64,000 nt of DNA from Phycisphaeraceae bacterium. GTDB taxonomy: Bacteria > Planctomycetota > Phycisphaerae > Phycisphaerales > UBA1924. Shown here piece after piece: positions 53,934 to 62,689 of this stretch. Position numbers and translations under genes: made by a program. The notes below the pieces were generated by a model. It was not told the origin of the DNA. It ran no database searches and worked only from the letters and a program-made list of their open reading frames with translations. The stretch spans positions 434,001 through 498,000 of the forward strand of contig JAHBXC010000002.1 of the NCBI GenBank assembly GCA_019636675.1, given 5' to 3'. The number at the start of each line of letters is the position of its first letter. Position 1 is the stretch's first letter.

Positions 53934-54478
53934 GAACCTCCGCCCGCATACGACAGGCCGTCGAGCATCTGTTGGACGCGACCGGCACGGTCAAGCCCCC
54001 GGTCATGCCCTCGCGGATCGCGAACCATCTTGGCATCCAGGTCGTGCTCGCCGCGCCGCACGAAGGTCTGTCGGGCTTCTTGATGTCTGATCAGGCAACG
54101 GGAAGCCGCATCATCGGCATCAACGCCGCGCACCACATTCATCGGCAGCGCTTTACGGTCGCGCACGAGATCGGCCACCATGTTCTCCAGCACGCCGGGC
54201 AGCTTCACATCGACGAAGACCGCAAGATCAGCCTGAATGCGCGTTCGCCGCTTTCGAGCACGGGCGAAGACCCCGACGAGATCGAGGCCAACGCCTTCGC
54301 CGCTGAGTTGCTTATGCCGGAGCGGTTTCTGCGAGACGATCTCGAAAGGCTCTCCCCGCGCGAGGGCGACGACGACAAAATCATCCGAGAACTCGCCCGC
54401 AAGTACAAGGTAAGCGTCGCGGCGATGACCTTCCGGCTCGCCAACCTGGCCGGGCGTGGCCGCTCAGGATCGCTCTAG
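53930..54478 (+). CDS. ImmA/IrrE-family metallopeptidase
   Basis: A 182-residue peptidase with the zinc site HEIGHH (His79, Glu80, His83) and a downstream acidic ligand region (DPDEIEANAFAAELLMP), the IrrE/ImmA signature. It is coupled to the XRE gene and is the likely de-repressor that cleaves it. The gene ends directly against the ArdC-tail repeat copy 2, so its end coincides with a recombination boundary. Confidence 0.87.
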   Translation: MRTSARIRQAVEHLLDATGTVKPPVMPSRIANHLGIQVVLAAPHEGLSGFLMSDQATGSRIIGINAAHHIHRQRFTVAHEIGHHVLQHAGQLHIDEDRKISLNARSPLSSTGEDPDEIEANAFAAELLMPERFLRDDLERLSPREGDDDKIIRELARKYKVSVAAMTFRLANLAGRGRSGSL

Positions 54479-54585
54479 CCAGCGAGTAGCGGCCAAGATC
54501 ATCGCGGGCCTCATCGCCGATGAGACGGCGGCGGTCTGAGGCGCGATACTTCGCCCCGCCCCTAGGCGACCAGTGTCGCCGCCCT
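54479..54585 (+). repeat. ArdC-tail repeat, copy 2
   Basis: The segment GCGGCCAAGATCATCGCGGGCC and onward encodes VAAKIIAGLIADETAAV-stop, a diverged copy of the last residues of ArdC (VAAEIIAGITADEVATV). A hairpin GGCGAC-CAGT-GTCGCC follows in the same place as in copy 1. No ArdC body precedes it. It looks like a scar left when a cassette was inserted at the 3' end of an ardC gene. Confidence 0.65.
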
Positions 54586-54705
54586 TTGCCCTCGCCCGGG
54601 GAAGGGGCTGTGCCGCTCCCTCCCGCACCCCGCAAAACCCCTTGACACCCCCGCCAGAATGTGCCATCCGTCTCTCTGCAACCAAAACCACAGGGAGACA
54701 CACGC

Positions 54706-55065
54706 ATGGCACGCACCATCAAACCCTCCGACGCCGATGCGCTGGAGGCCAAGATCAAGATCGTCTCGTACTCCCGCGACATCCACGGCATGCTCGGGGG
54801 ATGGTCCCGCATTCACCGGGCGGTGTCCTCCGCCAAGGAACGGGCCCATTTGCTCGACTTCGCCACGGTGATGTTCGAGGAGGTCCACGAGCTGGGCGGA
54901 CATGACATGGACCGCGTCAAACGCATCCTGCCGCTGCTCCGTGACGCCGTCGCCGGCAAGCGCGATCCGGCCAAGACCGCCCTCGAGTGCGGCGAGATCG
55001 TCTTCAACGCCAAACTCGCCAACCTCAAGCACGACGGCATCGACGTGAAGTTCATCCTTGGCTAG
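54706..55065 (+). CDS. Unknown small helical protein
   Basis: A 119-residue protein (ATG 54706, AGGGAGA upstream) that is helical throughout and basic overall. SDADALEAKIKIVSYSRDIHGMLGGWSRIHRAV and DMDRVKRILPLLRDAVAG are the clearest helices. There are no Cys/His motifs, signal or membrane segments. It sits alone between the repeat copy 2 and the SET-domain gene. The family is not recognised. Confidence 0.55.
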   Translation: MARTIKPSDADALEAKIKIVSYSRDIHGMLGGWSRIHRAVSSAKERAHLLDFATVMFEEVHELGGHDMDRVKRILPLLRDAVAGKRDPAKTALECGEIVFNAKLANLKHDGIDVKFILG

Positions 55066-55124
55066 ACCGCCGCGCTCATTCGCGGCTGCTTGCGCAACAC
55101 CCCGTGCGTTGCCTACCCTCAGCT

Positions 55125-55661
55125 ATGACTGAAGATGACACCGAGGGCTCCGCAGTTGAACAGTGCCTGATCGTCTGGAACTGCCTGGTCGCCAAGTGGC
55201 TGCGGCGTCGCCACGCGCGATATATCGAGACCGCCGCCCGCGAAGGGTGTCGGCTCCCGGCCATTGCCGTGCGTGAGACCGGAGACCCGCGCGGTCGCGG
55301 CGTCTTTGCGTTGCGAGACTTCGGGAAGGGAGAGTGCGTGGAGGTCTGTCCCGTCGTCCCCGTGGCCACGGACCATGAACGCCTGCCGGTCGAACTCCGG
55401 AGGCGCGTCTTCGACTGGCTCGCTCACGCCGGAGGCCCCGAACCCTGCGCCATCGCCCTCGGGTACGGTTCGCTCTACAACCACGCCAACCCGGCCACAC
55501 TCCGCTATCTGGCCGACGGGCCCCGGCGCTGCCTCCTCTTCGTCGCCGCGAGGCGGATCAGCACCGGCGAGGAACTCACCATCAACTACAACAGAACCAT
55601 GGGAGGCCCGCGGTCGCTGCGGGACGACTGGTTCGAGGCCAACAGTCTCCAGCCGCTGTGA
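55125..55661 (+). CDS. SET-domain protein
   Basis: A 178-residue protein whose middle and end match a SET methyltransferase core: GRGVFALRDFGKGECVEVCPV (SET-N), GYGSLYNHANPATLRY (the N-H motif that binds SAM) and ARRISTGEELTINYN (the ELTINY catalytic end). SET proteins methylate lysines; bacterial members are sporadic and often horizontally acquired. There is no post-SET cysteine cluster. It stands alone near the ubiquitin-like operon, but no coupling with it is visible. Confidence 0.8.
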   Translation: MTEDDTEGSAVEQCLIVWNCLVAKWLRRRHARYIETAAREGCRLPAIAVRETGDPRGRGVFALRDFGKGECVEVCPVVPVATDHERLPVELRRRVFDWLAHAGGPEPCAIALGYGSLYNHANPATLRYLADGPRRCLLFVAARRISTGEELTINYNRTMGGPRSLRDDWFEANSLQPL

Positions 55662-55763
55662 CCAATGATTTTCAACTCATCCCGCCAGGCAAATCGCACG
55701 GGTAAGTCCGATCAACCGTCTCGGTTGGCAATGAGCCTTGGCTACCCCGCCCCCAACGTGGAA

Positions 55764-55796
55764 AGGCCCGCAAACCCGGAAGCGGTCTGCGGACCT
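55764..55796 (-). terminator. Terminator of the second SUMF1-dockerin pair
   Basis: On the minus strand, AGGTCCGCA and TTGCGGGCCT form a 9-10 bp stem with one G-T pair and a loop of about 14 bases, followed by TTTCC. It lies about 50 bases after the dockerin-type gene. Confidence 0.5.
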
Positions 55797-55847
55797 GCGG
55801 AACGAATCCGCGATTATGTCGCCACTATCGCTTCAGCGATTGGTCGG

Positions 55848-57542
55848 TCAACGGTTCTGGTAGATGTCGATCGCGCGGAGGAGCAAGGTCGCATCTTGCG
55901 AGCAGACCGTCTCGTCCCCGTTGAGATCGACAGGATCGTTCATCCACTCCGACATGTCTTGCATGCAGACGACGGAGTCGTTGTTGAGATCGAAACCGCC
56001 AAGCAGCATCAGACCGCAGCCATCAGCGAGTTCAATGTAGTACTCAAAGACCACCGTGGGCTCACCGGTGACATCCACGCACACGATGCGATCCGCCTTA
56101 GGGACGATGCGGTACTCCCCGGTCGTCAGAGGCCACGCGATGGGGTTGCCGCCGCCGTCCTTGCGGACAAACTTCAGTCCGCGCGATCCGGTGCTGGACA
56201 CAATCTCGGCGTCGATGTCGAACGCGTCAGTCCAGGTGCTTGCGCCGGTCTTAACCTGCACCTTCGCCGGCGTCCCGCTGCCGCTCTCGATCGAGGCCGG
56301 GCCGTAGAGCTGGAAGGAGATCTCGCCGTTGAAGGGGATGTCGTAGCACTCCATCATGGGATCGAAGATGTCGATCCCGGTGATGAAGACATAGTGGTGG
56401 TTGGCCGGGCTCGCGGTGCTCTCGTGCATCGTGAAGGGCGCGAGACCCGCGGCGCCGCCTCCGACAGCCGAAGGAAGCTGCGAGTACCCCTGGGTGAGAG
56501 TGGGCCCGCTGGTTCCGCCGAGTTTGACGTTGCCGCCCCACGACGCGCTGCTGTTCTCCGCGTTGATCGTGATCTGGCCTCGCAGCCCGGCCGGGGTTCC
56601 ACCAGGGAGCTGTATGCGCGATCCTGTCGGGAGAGAACCGCCGATCCGGATGAGCTGCCCATCCTCGAAGGGATCGGCGAGTCGAATCACCCAGTCCACC
56701 CCAGACGCCTGAACGGCGTCTCCAGCAATATCGATCCCGACCTCGGGATCGAACGCGGTCGAGACGAGTGACTTGGTTTCGAGCGTGCCAACGAAGTCCC
56801 CGGAAAACCCGTTCCGGGCGATCGTGCGCAGCACGCCCAGCGAGGACTGGTTGCCCGAACTGCCGAACGTGTCGATCGTCGCGTAGATCTCGCTAGCCTC
56901 GATGACGCCGATCCCCTTGAACCCATTGATCACCACCGGAGCGGTCGATGCGCCGATACGACCATCGACGCGCAGCTCGTTGATCGACGCGTTGCTGATG
57001 TCGTTGACATCGGCGAGGAGATCTCCGCCGATGGAGATCGAGCCGATCTTGGGGTTGTTGAGACTGCCAAAGCTGACGGCCCGGATGCCGTTGTAGACAT
57101 TACCATCCACGCGGAACGCCGCAATCTCCAATGCAGAAATGGCGGTTCCGGAGAGCCCGGAGATGCCCACATCACCCAGGATGCGGCCGTCCTCGATGAT
57201 GATGGCGCCCGAGGACGCGACGACCCCTCGCAGGTACGAGGGGCGGAAACCGTTCGTGGTGCTGAAGCGGATGATGGCCGGAGCCGCGTTCGGGTTCTGG
57301 ATGAAGACTAATCCAAGGGGCTCTCCGATGGATTCGTCGACGCGGATCTCGATGATGTTCTGATCCCCCACATCACAGATGATCTCGATGTCGGGGATCC
57401 CATCCGGAGTATTCGGGTCGTCCGGGGGCCCGACGTCAAAGATGTTGATGCTGCTCGTGCCCTGAATATCGACACGTGTAGGCGTTGCGTGCGCCAAACC
57501 CGCGACCAGACCGAGCATGAGTGCGAACGATGATGCGTGCAT
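55848..57542 (-). CDS. Secreted protein with dockerin-like EF-hand repeats, second copy
   Basis: A 564-residue protein from ATG 57542 (AAGGAG upstream) with a Sec signal ending at AHA. It has a beta-repeat middle of the same style as the gene at 45863 (IGSISIGGDLLADVNDIS, INELRVDGRIG) and two C-terminal calcium-binding units, GGFDLNNDSVVCMQDMSEW and DLNGDETVCSQDATLLLR. It follows its SUMF1-like partner by two bases. The pair is a paralogue of the pair at 45.9-49.1 kb, and the two lie on either side of the accessory block. Confidence 0.77.
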   Translation of the reverse strand: MHASSFALMLGLVAGLAHATPTRVDIQGTSSINIFDVGPPDDPNTPDGIPDIEIICDVGDQNIIEIRVDESIGEPLGLVFIQNPNAAPAIIRFSTTNGFRPSYLRGVVASSGAIIIEDGRILGDVGISGLSGTAISALEIAAFRVDGNVYNGIRAVSFGSLNNPKIGSISIGGDLLADVNDISNASINELRVDGRIGASTAPVVINGFKGIGVIEASEIYATIDTFGSSGNQSSLGVLRTIARNGFSGDFVGTLETKSLVSTAFDPEVGIDIAGDAVQASGVDWVIRLADPFEDGQLIRIGGSLPTGSRIQLPGGTPAGLRGQITINAENSSASWGGNVKLGGTSGPTLTQGYSQLPSAVGGGAAGLAPFTMHESTASPANHHYVFITGIDIFDPMMECYDIPFNGEISFQLYGPASIESGSGTPAKVQVKTGASTWTDAFDIDAEIVSSTGSRGLKFVRKDGGGNPIAWPLTTGEYRIVPKADRIVCVDVTGEPTVVFEYYIELADGCGLMLLGGFDLNNDSVVCMQDMSEWMNDPVDLNGDETVCSQDATLLLRAIDIYQNR

Positions 57543-57544
57543 GC

Positions 57545-58624
57545 CTATCTCCTTCGAGTCATCGCGGCGAGTGCAACAACCACCAACACGCCCCCCGCCC
57601 CCGGAGCCGGAACCGCCGCCGCGATGCGGAGCACGCCGGAAGGGAAGACGACATTGAAGAAATCCCCGTACATCCACCCGAGGTGGTCGCCACGGAGAAG
57701 CAGCGACTCGGTGGAGCCGCCGAGGCTTCCAGCAAGACTGCGATACTTTGTGCCGATCGAATCCGGATCCTCCAGCCATTCCCTGCCGCCGCCGGAGACA
57801 TCGAGCAGGCCCCAAGGGCTCTGCGTGCCGGGGTAACTCCCAACAGCGACCGGCATGCCCGGCGCGTCGTCGAACGACACGCCGAAATTCGTCTCGCCGC
57901 CCTGGCTCGGGAGGCCGGGCGTCAGACGCTCGTCGGTGGCGTTGGGGAAGAGCCACCAGCCGCCCTCGTCTTCACCGTGGCGGTTGGGGTCCCAGTACCC
58001 GGCCTTGTGCCACTCGTCGCTGGTGGGGATCCAGAACTTCGCGTCGGGGTTGCGCGCGGCCTGGTCGTTGTACGAGCCGTCGGGGTTCTGGGTGAAGGTG
58101 GAGGCGTCATACGCGCCGTTCTGGAAGACCGAGAGCGGAACATCGGGCCCGGTGGGCGCGCCGTTGTGCAGCCAGTTGGTGAATCTCGCGGCATACCTCC
58201 AGCCGACGAACGCTGGCAGAGGCGCTGCTTCGGGAAGAAGCCGGTAGGAGGGAACGCCGTTCGCACCTGGCCCGAGATACCGGGCGCCGGCTGTCAATGC
58301 GCTGTCATTGGGAGGCAGCCCGAGGGTTGGGATATGCGGTGCGAACGAGTTCAGGAAAGTGAACCATTGCGCGTTGGTGACCTCGGTCGTGGAGATGCGG
58401 TAGCGGTAGTCCACGCCGCCGAAGACGAAGGGCGGATCTCCCGGGATGCGCTGGAAGACGAAATCGGGGTTGCCGGGATCGCCGATCTCGCTGAAGGTGA
58501 GCCCGTGCTCCTGCGTGAAGCGCAGAAGGTGGTTGTTAGCAGCACCCTGCGAGATTGCGTCGCAACTCAGCATCGCTGCGGCGAGGGTGGTACACATCAC
58601 GAGATGGGACTGGCGAAATGACAT
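57545..58624 (-). CDS. SUMF1-like secreted protein with PEP-CTERM-like tail, second copy
   Basis: A 359-residue protein with a Sec signal (MLSCDAISQG region). SUMF1-fold blocks are YRYRISTTEVTNAQWFTFLNSF, WRYAARFTNWLHNG, FWIPTSDEWHKAGYWDPN and SPWGLLDVSGGGREWLED. A C-terminal PEP-CTERM-like signal follows (VPAPGAGGVLVVVALAAMTRRR). It has the same domain order as the 47876 gene but is clearly diverged, so the duplication is old. The two-base gap to the dockerin gene suggests translational coupling. Upstream, 58625-59479 has no supported gene. Confidence 0.8.
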   Translation of the reverse strand: MSFRQSHLVMCTTLAAAMLSCDAISQGAANNHLLRFTQEHGLTFSEIGDPGNPDFVFQRIPGDPPFVFGGVDYRYRISTTEVTNAQWFTFLNSFAPHIPTLGLPPNDSALTAGARYLGPGANGVPSYRLLPEAAPLPAFVGWRYAARFTNWLHNGAPTGPDVPLSVFQNGAYDASTFTQNPDGSYNDQAARNPDAKFWIPTSDEWHKAGYWDPNRHGEDEGGWWLFPNATDERLTPGLPSQGGETNFGVSFDDAPGMPVAVGSYPGTQSPWGLLDVSGGGREWLEDPDSIGTKYRSLAGSLGGSTESLLLRGDHLGWMYGDFFNVVFPSGVLRIAAAVPAPGAGGVLVVVALAAMTRRR

Positions 58625-59250
58625 CGCGCTCGGACTCCTCTCTGAAGTCTTGGTCCTGCTCGCTCGCTTGTGGCCTTCACCCCCGGTTGCCCCGTTTGGC
58701 CCCCCGTTGGGTGTCAGCCCCAGTATCTGACGGACGACAAGATACAGAACTCTCGCGCCGCCGCAAGCCCGAAGGACCGAGAATCATGAAAAACTTCTCG
58801 GACCGGCCACACGCCGGTTGCTCCTGTGCTCTTTCAAGGTAGCGGCCCGCCTCCCTGACGCAAGACAAAACCCCAGAGATCGCAGGGATTTCTCGCTTCC
58901 GACGGGGCGATTGTGAAGGAGGGCAAGGAGGGGCGCCCGGCCTCGATGGCCCTCGCACGATCTTCACGGAAGATCGGACGGGCGTGCGTTCCGGGCAGGG
59001 GCTGGGAGTCGGCGGCTCTGGCGAAAACTGGGGCCCGCAGGCGGAGTTCGCTCACACCGGGCCGGGAACGGCACGAAAAAAGGCGGCGGATCGCCAGAGG
59101 CAATCACGCCGCCCTTCCGGGGGCCCCCCAATCTACCGCGATCGCCTGAGGCGTCAAGACCCTCCGCCGGTTTTCAGCGCGTTTTTCGCATGCGCGTGCC
59201 TGAGTGCGCGCTCGCGTCACTCGCGGTGGCGCACGCGTCGTGCGGTGTGC

Positions 59251-59300
59251 GTCTGAACGCGATCTTCGCCGCTCCCTTGGGCGGCCAGTGTCGTCGCCGC
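59251..59300 (+). repeat. ArdC-tail repeat, copy 3 (3' part only)
   Basis: GTCTGAACGCGATCTTCGCC and the following GCTCCCTTGGGCGGCCAGTG match the stop-codon and hairpin region of copies 1 and 2 (about 85% by eye), without the coding part. It lies in the otherwise empty 58625-59479 gap. Confidence 0.55.
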
Positions 59301-59479
59301 GCGTCGCCCGTCAAGGTCCCCACCGTGACCCCCTCGCTGCGCTGCGGGAGTCACGGTCCCCCCGCCGGGGGTTCCACCATTGACCGGCTCCGCGCAGCGG
59401 CGTGAGAGCGTCCCGCCATCAAGGCAAGCGGCGAGCCCCCGGCGTGGCTCGTCCATCACCCTTGGTGGAGAGCGGACCC

Positions 59480-59797
59480 ATGATCGTGAATCTGAAGGAA
59501 GCGGAGTTGTTCGTCGAAGGCCTCAAGATGCGGCCCACGGCGGAACGCGTGCTCGCGGCCATCACGCATCAAGGCGCAACGCCCTGCGTGTTCCAGAAGG
59601 GCGTCACGATTGAGAGCATCGCCACCGCGAGCGGCCTGTCAAAGCACGTCGTCCGGGCGCGGCTCTGCGACCTGCGCCGGCTCGGGCTGGTCGAATCGGA
59701 CCGGGTGCGCATCACGGACCGTGTGACAGACCCGAACCGGAAATACGCCCACTTCCTCACACCGGCAGGCGCGCGGCGCATCGCTTCGATCGTGTGA
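59480..59797 (+). CDS. Winged-helix DNA-binding protein
   Basis: The protein is 105 residues from ATG 59480 (GGTGGAGAG upstream). IESIATASGLSKHVVRARLCDLRRLGLVESDRVRITDRVTDPNRKYAHFLTPAGARRIA is a MarR/IclR-like winged helix with the two-residue wing. No effector domain is present. It is alone on this strand and faces the convergent membrane protein gene. Its target is unknown. Confidence 0.65.
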   Translation: MIVNLKEAELFVEGLKMRPTAERVLAAITHQGATPCVFQKGVTIESIATASGLSKHVVRARLCDLRRLGLVESDRVRITDRVTDPNRKYAHFLTPAGARRIASIV

Positions 59798-59869
59798 GAC
59801 GGCGTGCATGGAAAGCCCGCCCGGGCTCATGAAGCGCGGGCGAGCGGTGATTTGGTGCGAAAGGGGGGG

Positions 59870-60613
59870 TTACTTCGTCTTCTTGTCGCCGCCGGGGGCG
59901 GGGGCCTTGGGGGTCTTGCCCTCGGGCTTCTTCGGATCGGGTTTCGGGTGGCTGCCGTTGGTCATGACATGCTCCTTCTCAGAAAGCGCGAGCAGAGCGC
60001 CGGTGCGGCGGTAGTACCGCCTCAAGGCGTCACGCGACGCCATCACCAGCGTGAGTTCCAGCACGAGGAACACCACCACGAGCAGCGTCTGCGGCGCGTC
60101 GATGGTGTAGACAGACGACCGCCAGGCGGCGGCCGCGAACAGCCCGGCCAGGGCGGTGTTGCCGTAGAACTGGTAGTAGCGGAAATGGTCCTCCACGAGG
60201 CGCTCGAACGCCGGGAGCCGGTCCGCGAGCAGCGCGTCGTTCCAGACGGGGCGAGTGAGCCCGGTCGCGTGGTGGGCGGTGTCGATGACGGCCCAGCGAA
60301 GCGCGTTGAGCATCATGCCGGCGACGACCGACGCCGCGGTGATGTAGAGCACGCCCCCGATGGCGAGGGTGGAGGATCGGGGGTCCGACCCCAGCAGCCA
60401 GAGCCGCAGGGGCTCGAAGACAGTCGCCAGCCCGCACAGGAGAGTGAAGCCCGGGAGGACATAGGCGATGAGGAGGCCGAAACTGCGGATCGAGGTCGTC
60501 TGCACCGGGCGGGCCTGGGTTGGGGTTGGTTTCCACAACCCGTGCCATAGCCGGGACATCGAGTCAAGGCCTGATCCGGAATCCGGCCCGTGTTGGCATA
60601 CGAGGGTCTGCAC
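59870..60613 (-). CDS. Membrane protein divergent from XRE regulator
   Basis: A 247-residue protein starting at GTG 60613, supported by AGGAGG eight bases upstream. About four hydrophobic helices are present: SFGLLIAYVLPGFTLLCGLA, STLAIGGVLYITAASVVAGMML, ALAGLFAAAAW and TLLVVVFLVLELTLVM. The C-terminus is Lys/Pro-rich (PKPDPKKPEGKTPKAPAP) and disordered. Its ribosome-binding site lies inside the perfect palindrome at 60623-60649, so the divergent regulator probably represses it. The function is unknown. Confidence 0.65.
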   Translation of the reverse strand: MQTLVCQHGPDSGSGLDSMSRLWHGLWKPTPTQARPVQTTSIRSFGLLIAYVLPGFTLLCGLATVFEPLRLWLLGSDPRSSTLAIGGVLYITAASVVAGMMLNALRWAVIDTAHHATGLTRPVWNDALLADRLPAFERLVEDHFRYYQFYGNTALAGLFAAAAWRSSVYTIDAPQTLLVVVFLVLELTLVMASRDALRRYYRRTGALLALSEKEHVMTNGSHPKPDPKKPEGKTPKAPAPGGDKKTK

Positions 60614-60622
60614 GCCTTTCGC

Positions 60623-60649
60623 CTCCTGTTGCTAATATAGCAACAGGAG
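60623..60649. promoter_or_regulatory. Perfect inverted-repeat operator between divergent genes
   Basis: CTCCTGTTGCTA (60623-60634) and TAGCAACAGGAG (60638-60649) are exact complements around a 3-base centre. The middle contains TAATAT, a fair -10 box for the plus-strand gene, and the left arm includes the minus-strand Shine-Dalgarno. A dimeric HTH protein such as the adjacent XRE product could control both genes from it. Confidence 0.7.
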
Positions 60650-60674
60650 CGACGAAGTCTAGGTTGCTGCCGGA

Positions 60675-60920
60675 ATGGCAGCACGCCCCCAGCACACGCC
60701 CGCGTATCGGCGACTCTGCGACCTGCTCAGGCGTATGCGCGAGGAGGCGGGGATGACCCAGCGCGACCTCGCGAAGAAGATGCGATTCCATCACACCATG
60801 GTGCACAGGAGCGAGACGGGGGACCGCCGGATCGACCCCGTCGAGTTCATCGCGTGGTGCCGGGGTTGCGATCTCGACCCGTCTGAACAGATCCGTTTGC
60901 TCGATCGCGGGTCGCGTTGA
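60675..60920 (+). CDS. Small XRE-family HTH protein
   Basis: An 81-residue protein, nearly all HTH: LCDLLRRMREEAGMTQRDLAKKMRFHHTMVHRSETGDRRIDPVEFIAWCRGC. Its compact single-domain size suits a dimeric repressor. It reads away from the shared palindrome 60623-60649, its likely binding site, implying autoregulation. Confidence 0.8.
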   Translation: MAARPQHTPAYRRLCDLLRRMREEAGMTQRDLAKKMRFHHTMVHRSETGDRRIDPVEFIAWCRGCDLDPSEQIRLLDRGSR

Positions 60921-61022
60921 GGTCCCGGGTTCCGGGTCACACCGATGGGACGCGGTTTCGCGCAGCAGTGGGTCGGGAGTTCTCCGAATCGCGTGCACCG
61001 GTCTGACGGCTATGCTGGACCA

Positions 61023-62075
61023 ATGACTGCCCGGCGTCACCACTACATCCCACAATTCTTGCTTCGGAACTTTGCATCCCGTCGCCAAAGCCAGAAGCGA
61101 TGGGTCATCCAGTTCACCCGAGAGTCGGAGCCTCGCGAGATATCCACGCGCGACGCCGCGGTTGCACGAGACTTCTACGGCGTGGGAGACGACACGCTGG
61201 AACGAGCACTCTCGGCGCATGAGAGCGAGCATGCCGTAGTGGTCGCCAAAGTGCTCGGGGGAGAGGATCCCCAGCGATTCGGAGAGGCATTGGGCAGCAT
61301 GATCCGCCTGCTCGCGTATCGATCGAGAATGTTCCGCGAAGGATTCCTGGAGGGCGCGAGCGGGGCATTGCGCGAGATCGCGAGCACTGCAACACGCGAA
61401 AACATAAGCAATTTCGTTGAGCAGAATTTCGAGAGGGTGTTAGAGGACATGCGGTGCAAGATGCCAGGCTTGCCGCCGGAGCAGCAGCAGGTCCTGCAGC
61501 CTGTTCTCAGCGAGCCTGCACTCGTCGCAGAGCTGAAGCGGCAGTTTGCACGGCACTGCCGAACCAGACGAGGTGCGGAGGGGCTTGCGAGTGTGATCCG
61601 TCAAGTGCTCGAAGGGGTAGACCTCGCGACTGTTGTTCCGAAAAGTCACAACGAAAGCATGAGCCGGTCACTTCCTCGTGGGCTCGCACTTACAAAGTCG
61701 GGCGGGGTCTACTGGAGTGTTTTGAGGGCGCGCTCGAACAGCGTCATCCTCGGGGATAATGTCGCCATCGCCTTTCCATCCGAGGGATCGCCGGGGCATC
61801 TAAGCAAGCACAATACCGCGTGGAGTGAGATATACGCCCCGATTGCCCATGACACGATTCTGGTAGCGTCTCGTACCGATGATCCTCCTGGGCGTGGTCT
61901 TAACGAGATCAACGCGGCCGCAGCAGGAACCTCGCAGCGGTGTTTCTTTGCATCATGCGATGGCACGGCGTGGAGAGATCTTGCAAGCCGGATCGGGGCG
62001 GAAGGCCCGTTGCTCAGCGAGGAGGATGTCAAGCGAGCGTCGCAGGGCGTGTGGGATGCTTCGATTTCGAGCTGA
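61023..62075 (+). CDS. DUF4238-family protein
   Basis: A 350-residue protein starting at ATG 61023. The N-terminus RRHHYIPQFLLRNFASRRQSQKRWVIQF and REISTRDAAVARDFYGV match the DUF4238 family, a widely scattered group of unknown function often carried in defence-rich regions. A long helical middle is followed by a beta-rich end with SVILGDNVAIAFP and IYAPIAHDTILVASR. Codon use is less GC-rich than in its neighbours, suggesting transfer. An unknown gene follows 12 bases later and probably forms an operon with it. Confidence 0.75.
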   Translation: MTARRHHYIPQFLLRNFASRRQSQKRWVIQFTRESEPREISTRDAAVARDFYGVGDDTLERALSAHESEHAVVVAKVLGGEDPQRFGEALGSMIRLLAYRSRMFREGFLEGASGALREIASTATRENISNFVEQNFERVLEDMRCKMPGLPPEQQQVLQPVLSEPALVAELKRQFARHCRTRRGAEGLASVIRQVLEGVDLATVVPKSHNESMSRSLPRGLALTKSGGVYWSVLRARSNSVILGDNVAIAFPSEGSPGHLSKHNTAWSEIYAPIAHDTILVASRTDDPPGRGLNEINAAAAGTSQRCFFASCDGTAWRDLASRIGAEGPLLSEEDVKRASQGVWDASISS

Positions 62076-62087
62076 TACACTCAGACG

Positions 62088-62594
62088 ATGCACCCGGATG
62101 ATCCAAGAGCCATCTTCCTTGAACCGATGCAGTTCCTGTGCGCTGAGACGGTGTTTGCATCATATGTCGAACAAGCTCGGCGTACGCAAGACATTCTGGT
62201 CGTCAGTTGGTATGACGAGTGCCGCCTGAGTGTCGAGTTGCAACGAGCTGTGGAGTTCTACCACGGTATCTTTCATCTTTGTGAGCGATATCGATCATAC
62301 AGCTCGTTGTTGCTGGCGCTGGCCGCGTCAACGGGTATAGGGCCACTCCGATCCGGCGCGGATGCGGAACGCGCGATTGTCGAAGCGGCATCGTTGAGCG
62401 GTCGAGGGCTCTTCCTTGCCGGGGTCGAGCAACTTCAGCCGAAGCACTTCGCGGCCTTACGGGGCTTCCATCGAGAGGTTCCCTTCATGGTCTTGACCTC
62501 GTCATCGTCCGAGCCCCTGGACTGGGCGAAGGATGAGTCAACGGGTGGTCACTTCAGCAGTCGAACCATCTTCCTCGACCTCAACGATCAGTAG
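62088..62594 (+). CDS. Unknown protein, partner of DUF4238
   Basis: A 168-residue soluble protein. Predicted helices (LCAETVFASYVEQARRTQDILVV, CRLSVELQRAVEFYHGIFHLCERYRSY) are followed by an alpha/beta end (ERAIVEAASLSGRGLFLAGV, VPFMVLTSSSS). It is co-directional and closely spaced after the DUF4238 gene, with similar codon use, so the two may act together. I do not recognise the family. Confidence 0.55.
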   Translation: MHPDDPRAIFLEPMQFLCAETVFASYVEQARRTQDILVVSWYDECRLSVELQRAVEFYHGIFHLCERYRSYSSLLLALAASTGIGPLRSGADAERAIVEAASLSGRGLFLAGVEQLQPKHFAALRGFHREVPFMVLTSSSSEPLDWAKDESTGGHFSSRTIFLDLNDQ

Positions 62595-62689
62595 CTTTTG
62601 ATGCCGTGTGATCAACACACGCCACGCGAGGCCAGGAGCCCGCGTCATTTCGGGAAGATCGGAGCCAACGGGTGCGTGAGTCCCTCAGA

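Noticed and set aside
58625..59479. Short frames of 70-95 codons on both strands
   Set aside because: Arg-rich compositions without ribosome-binding sites; apart from the third ArdC-tail repeat I see nothing supported here.
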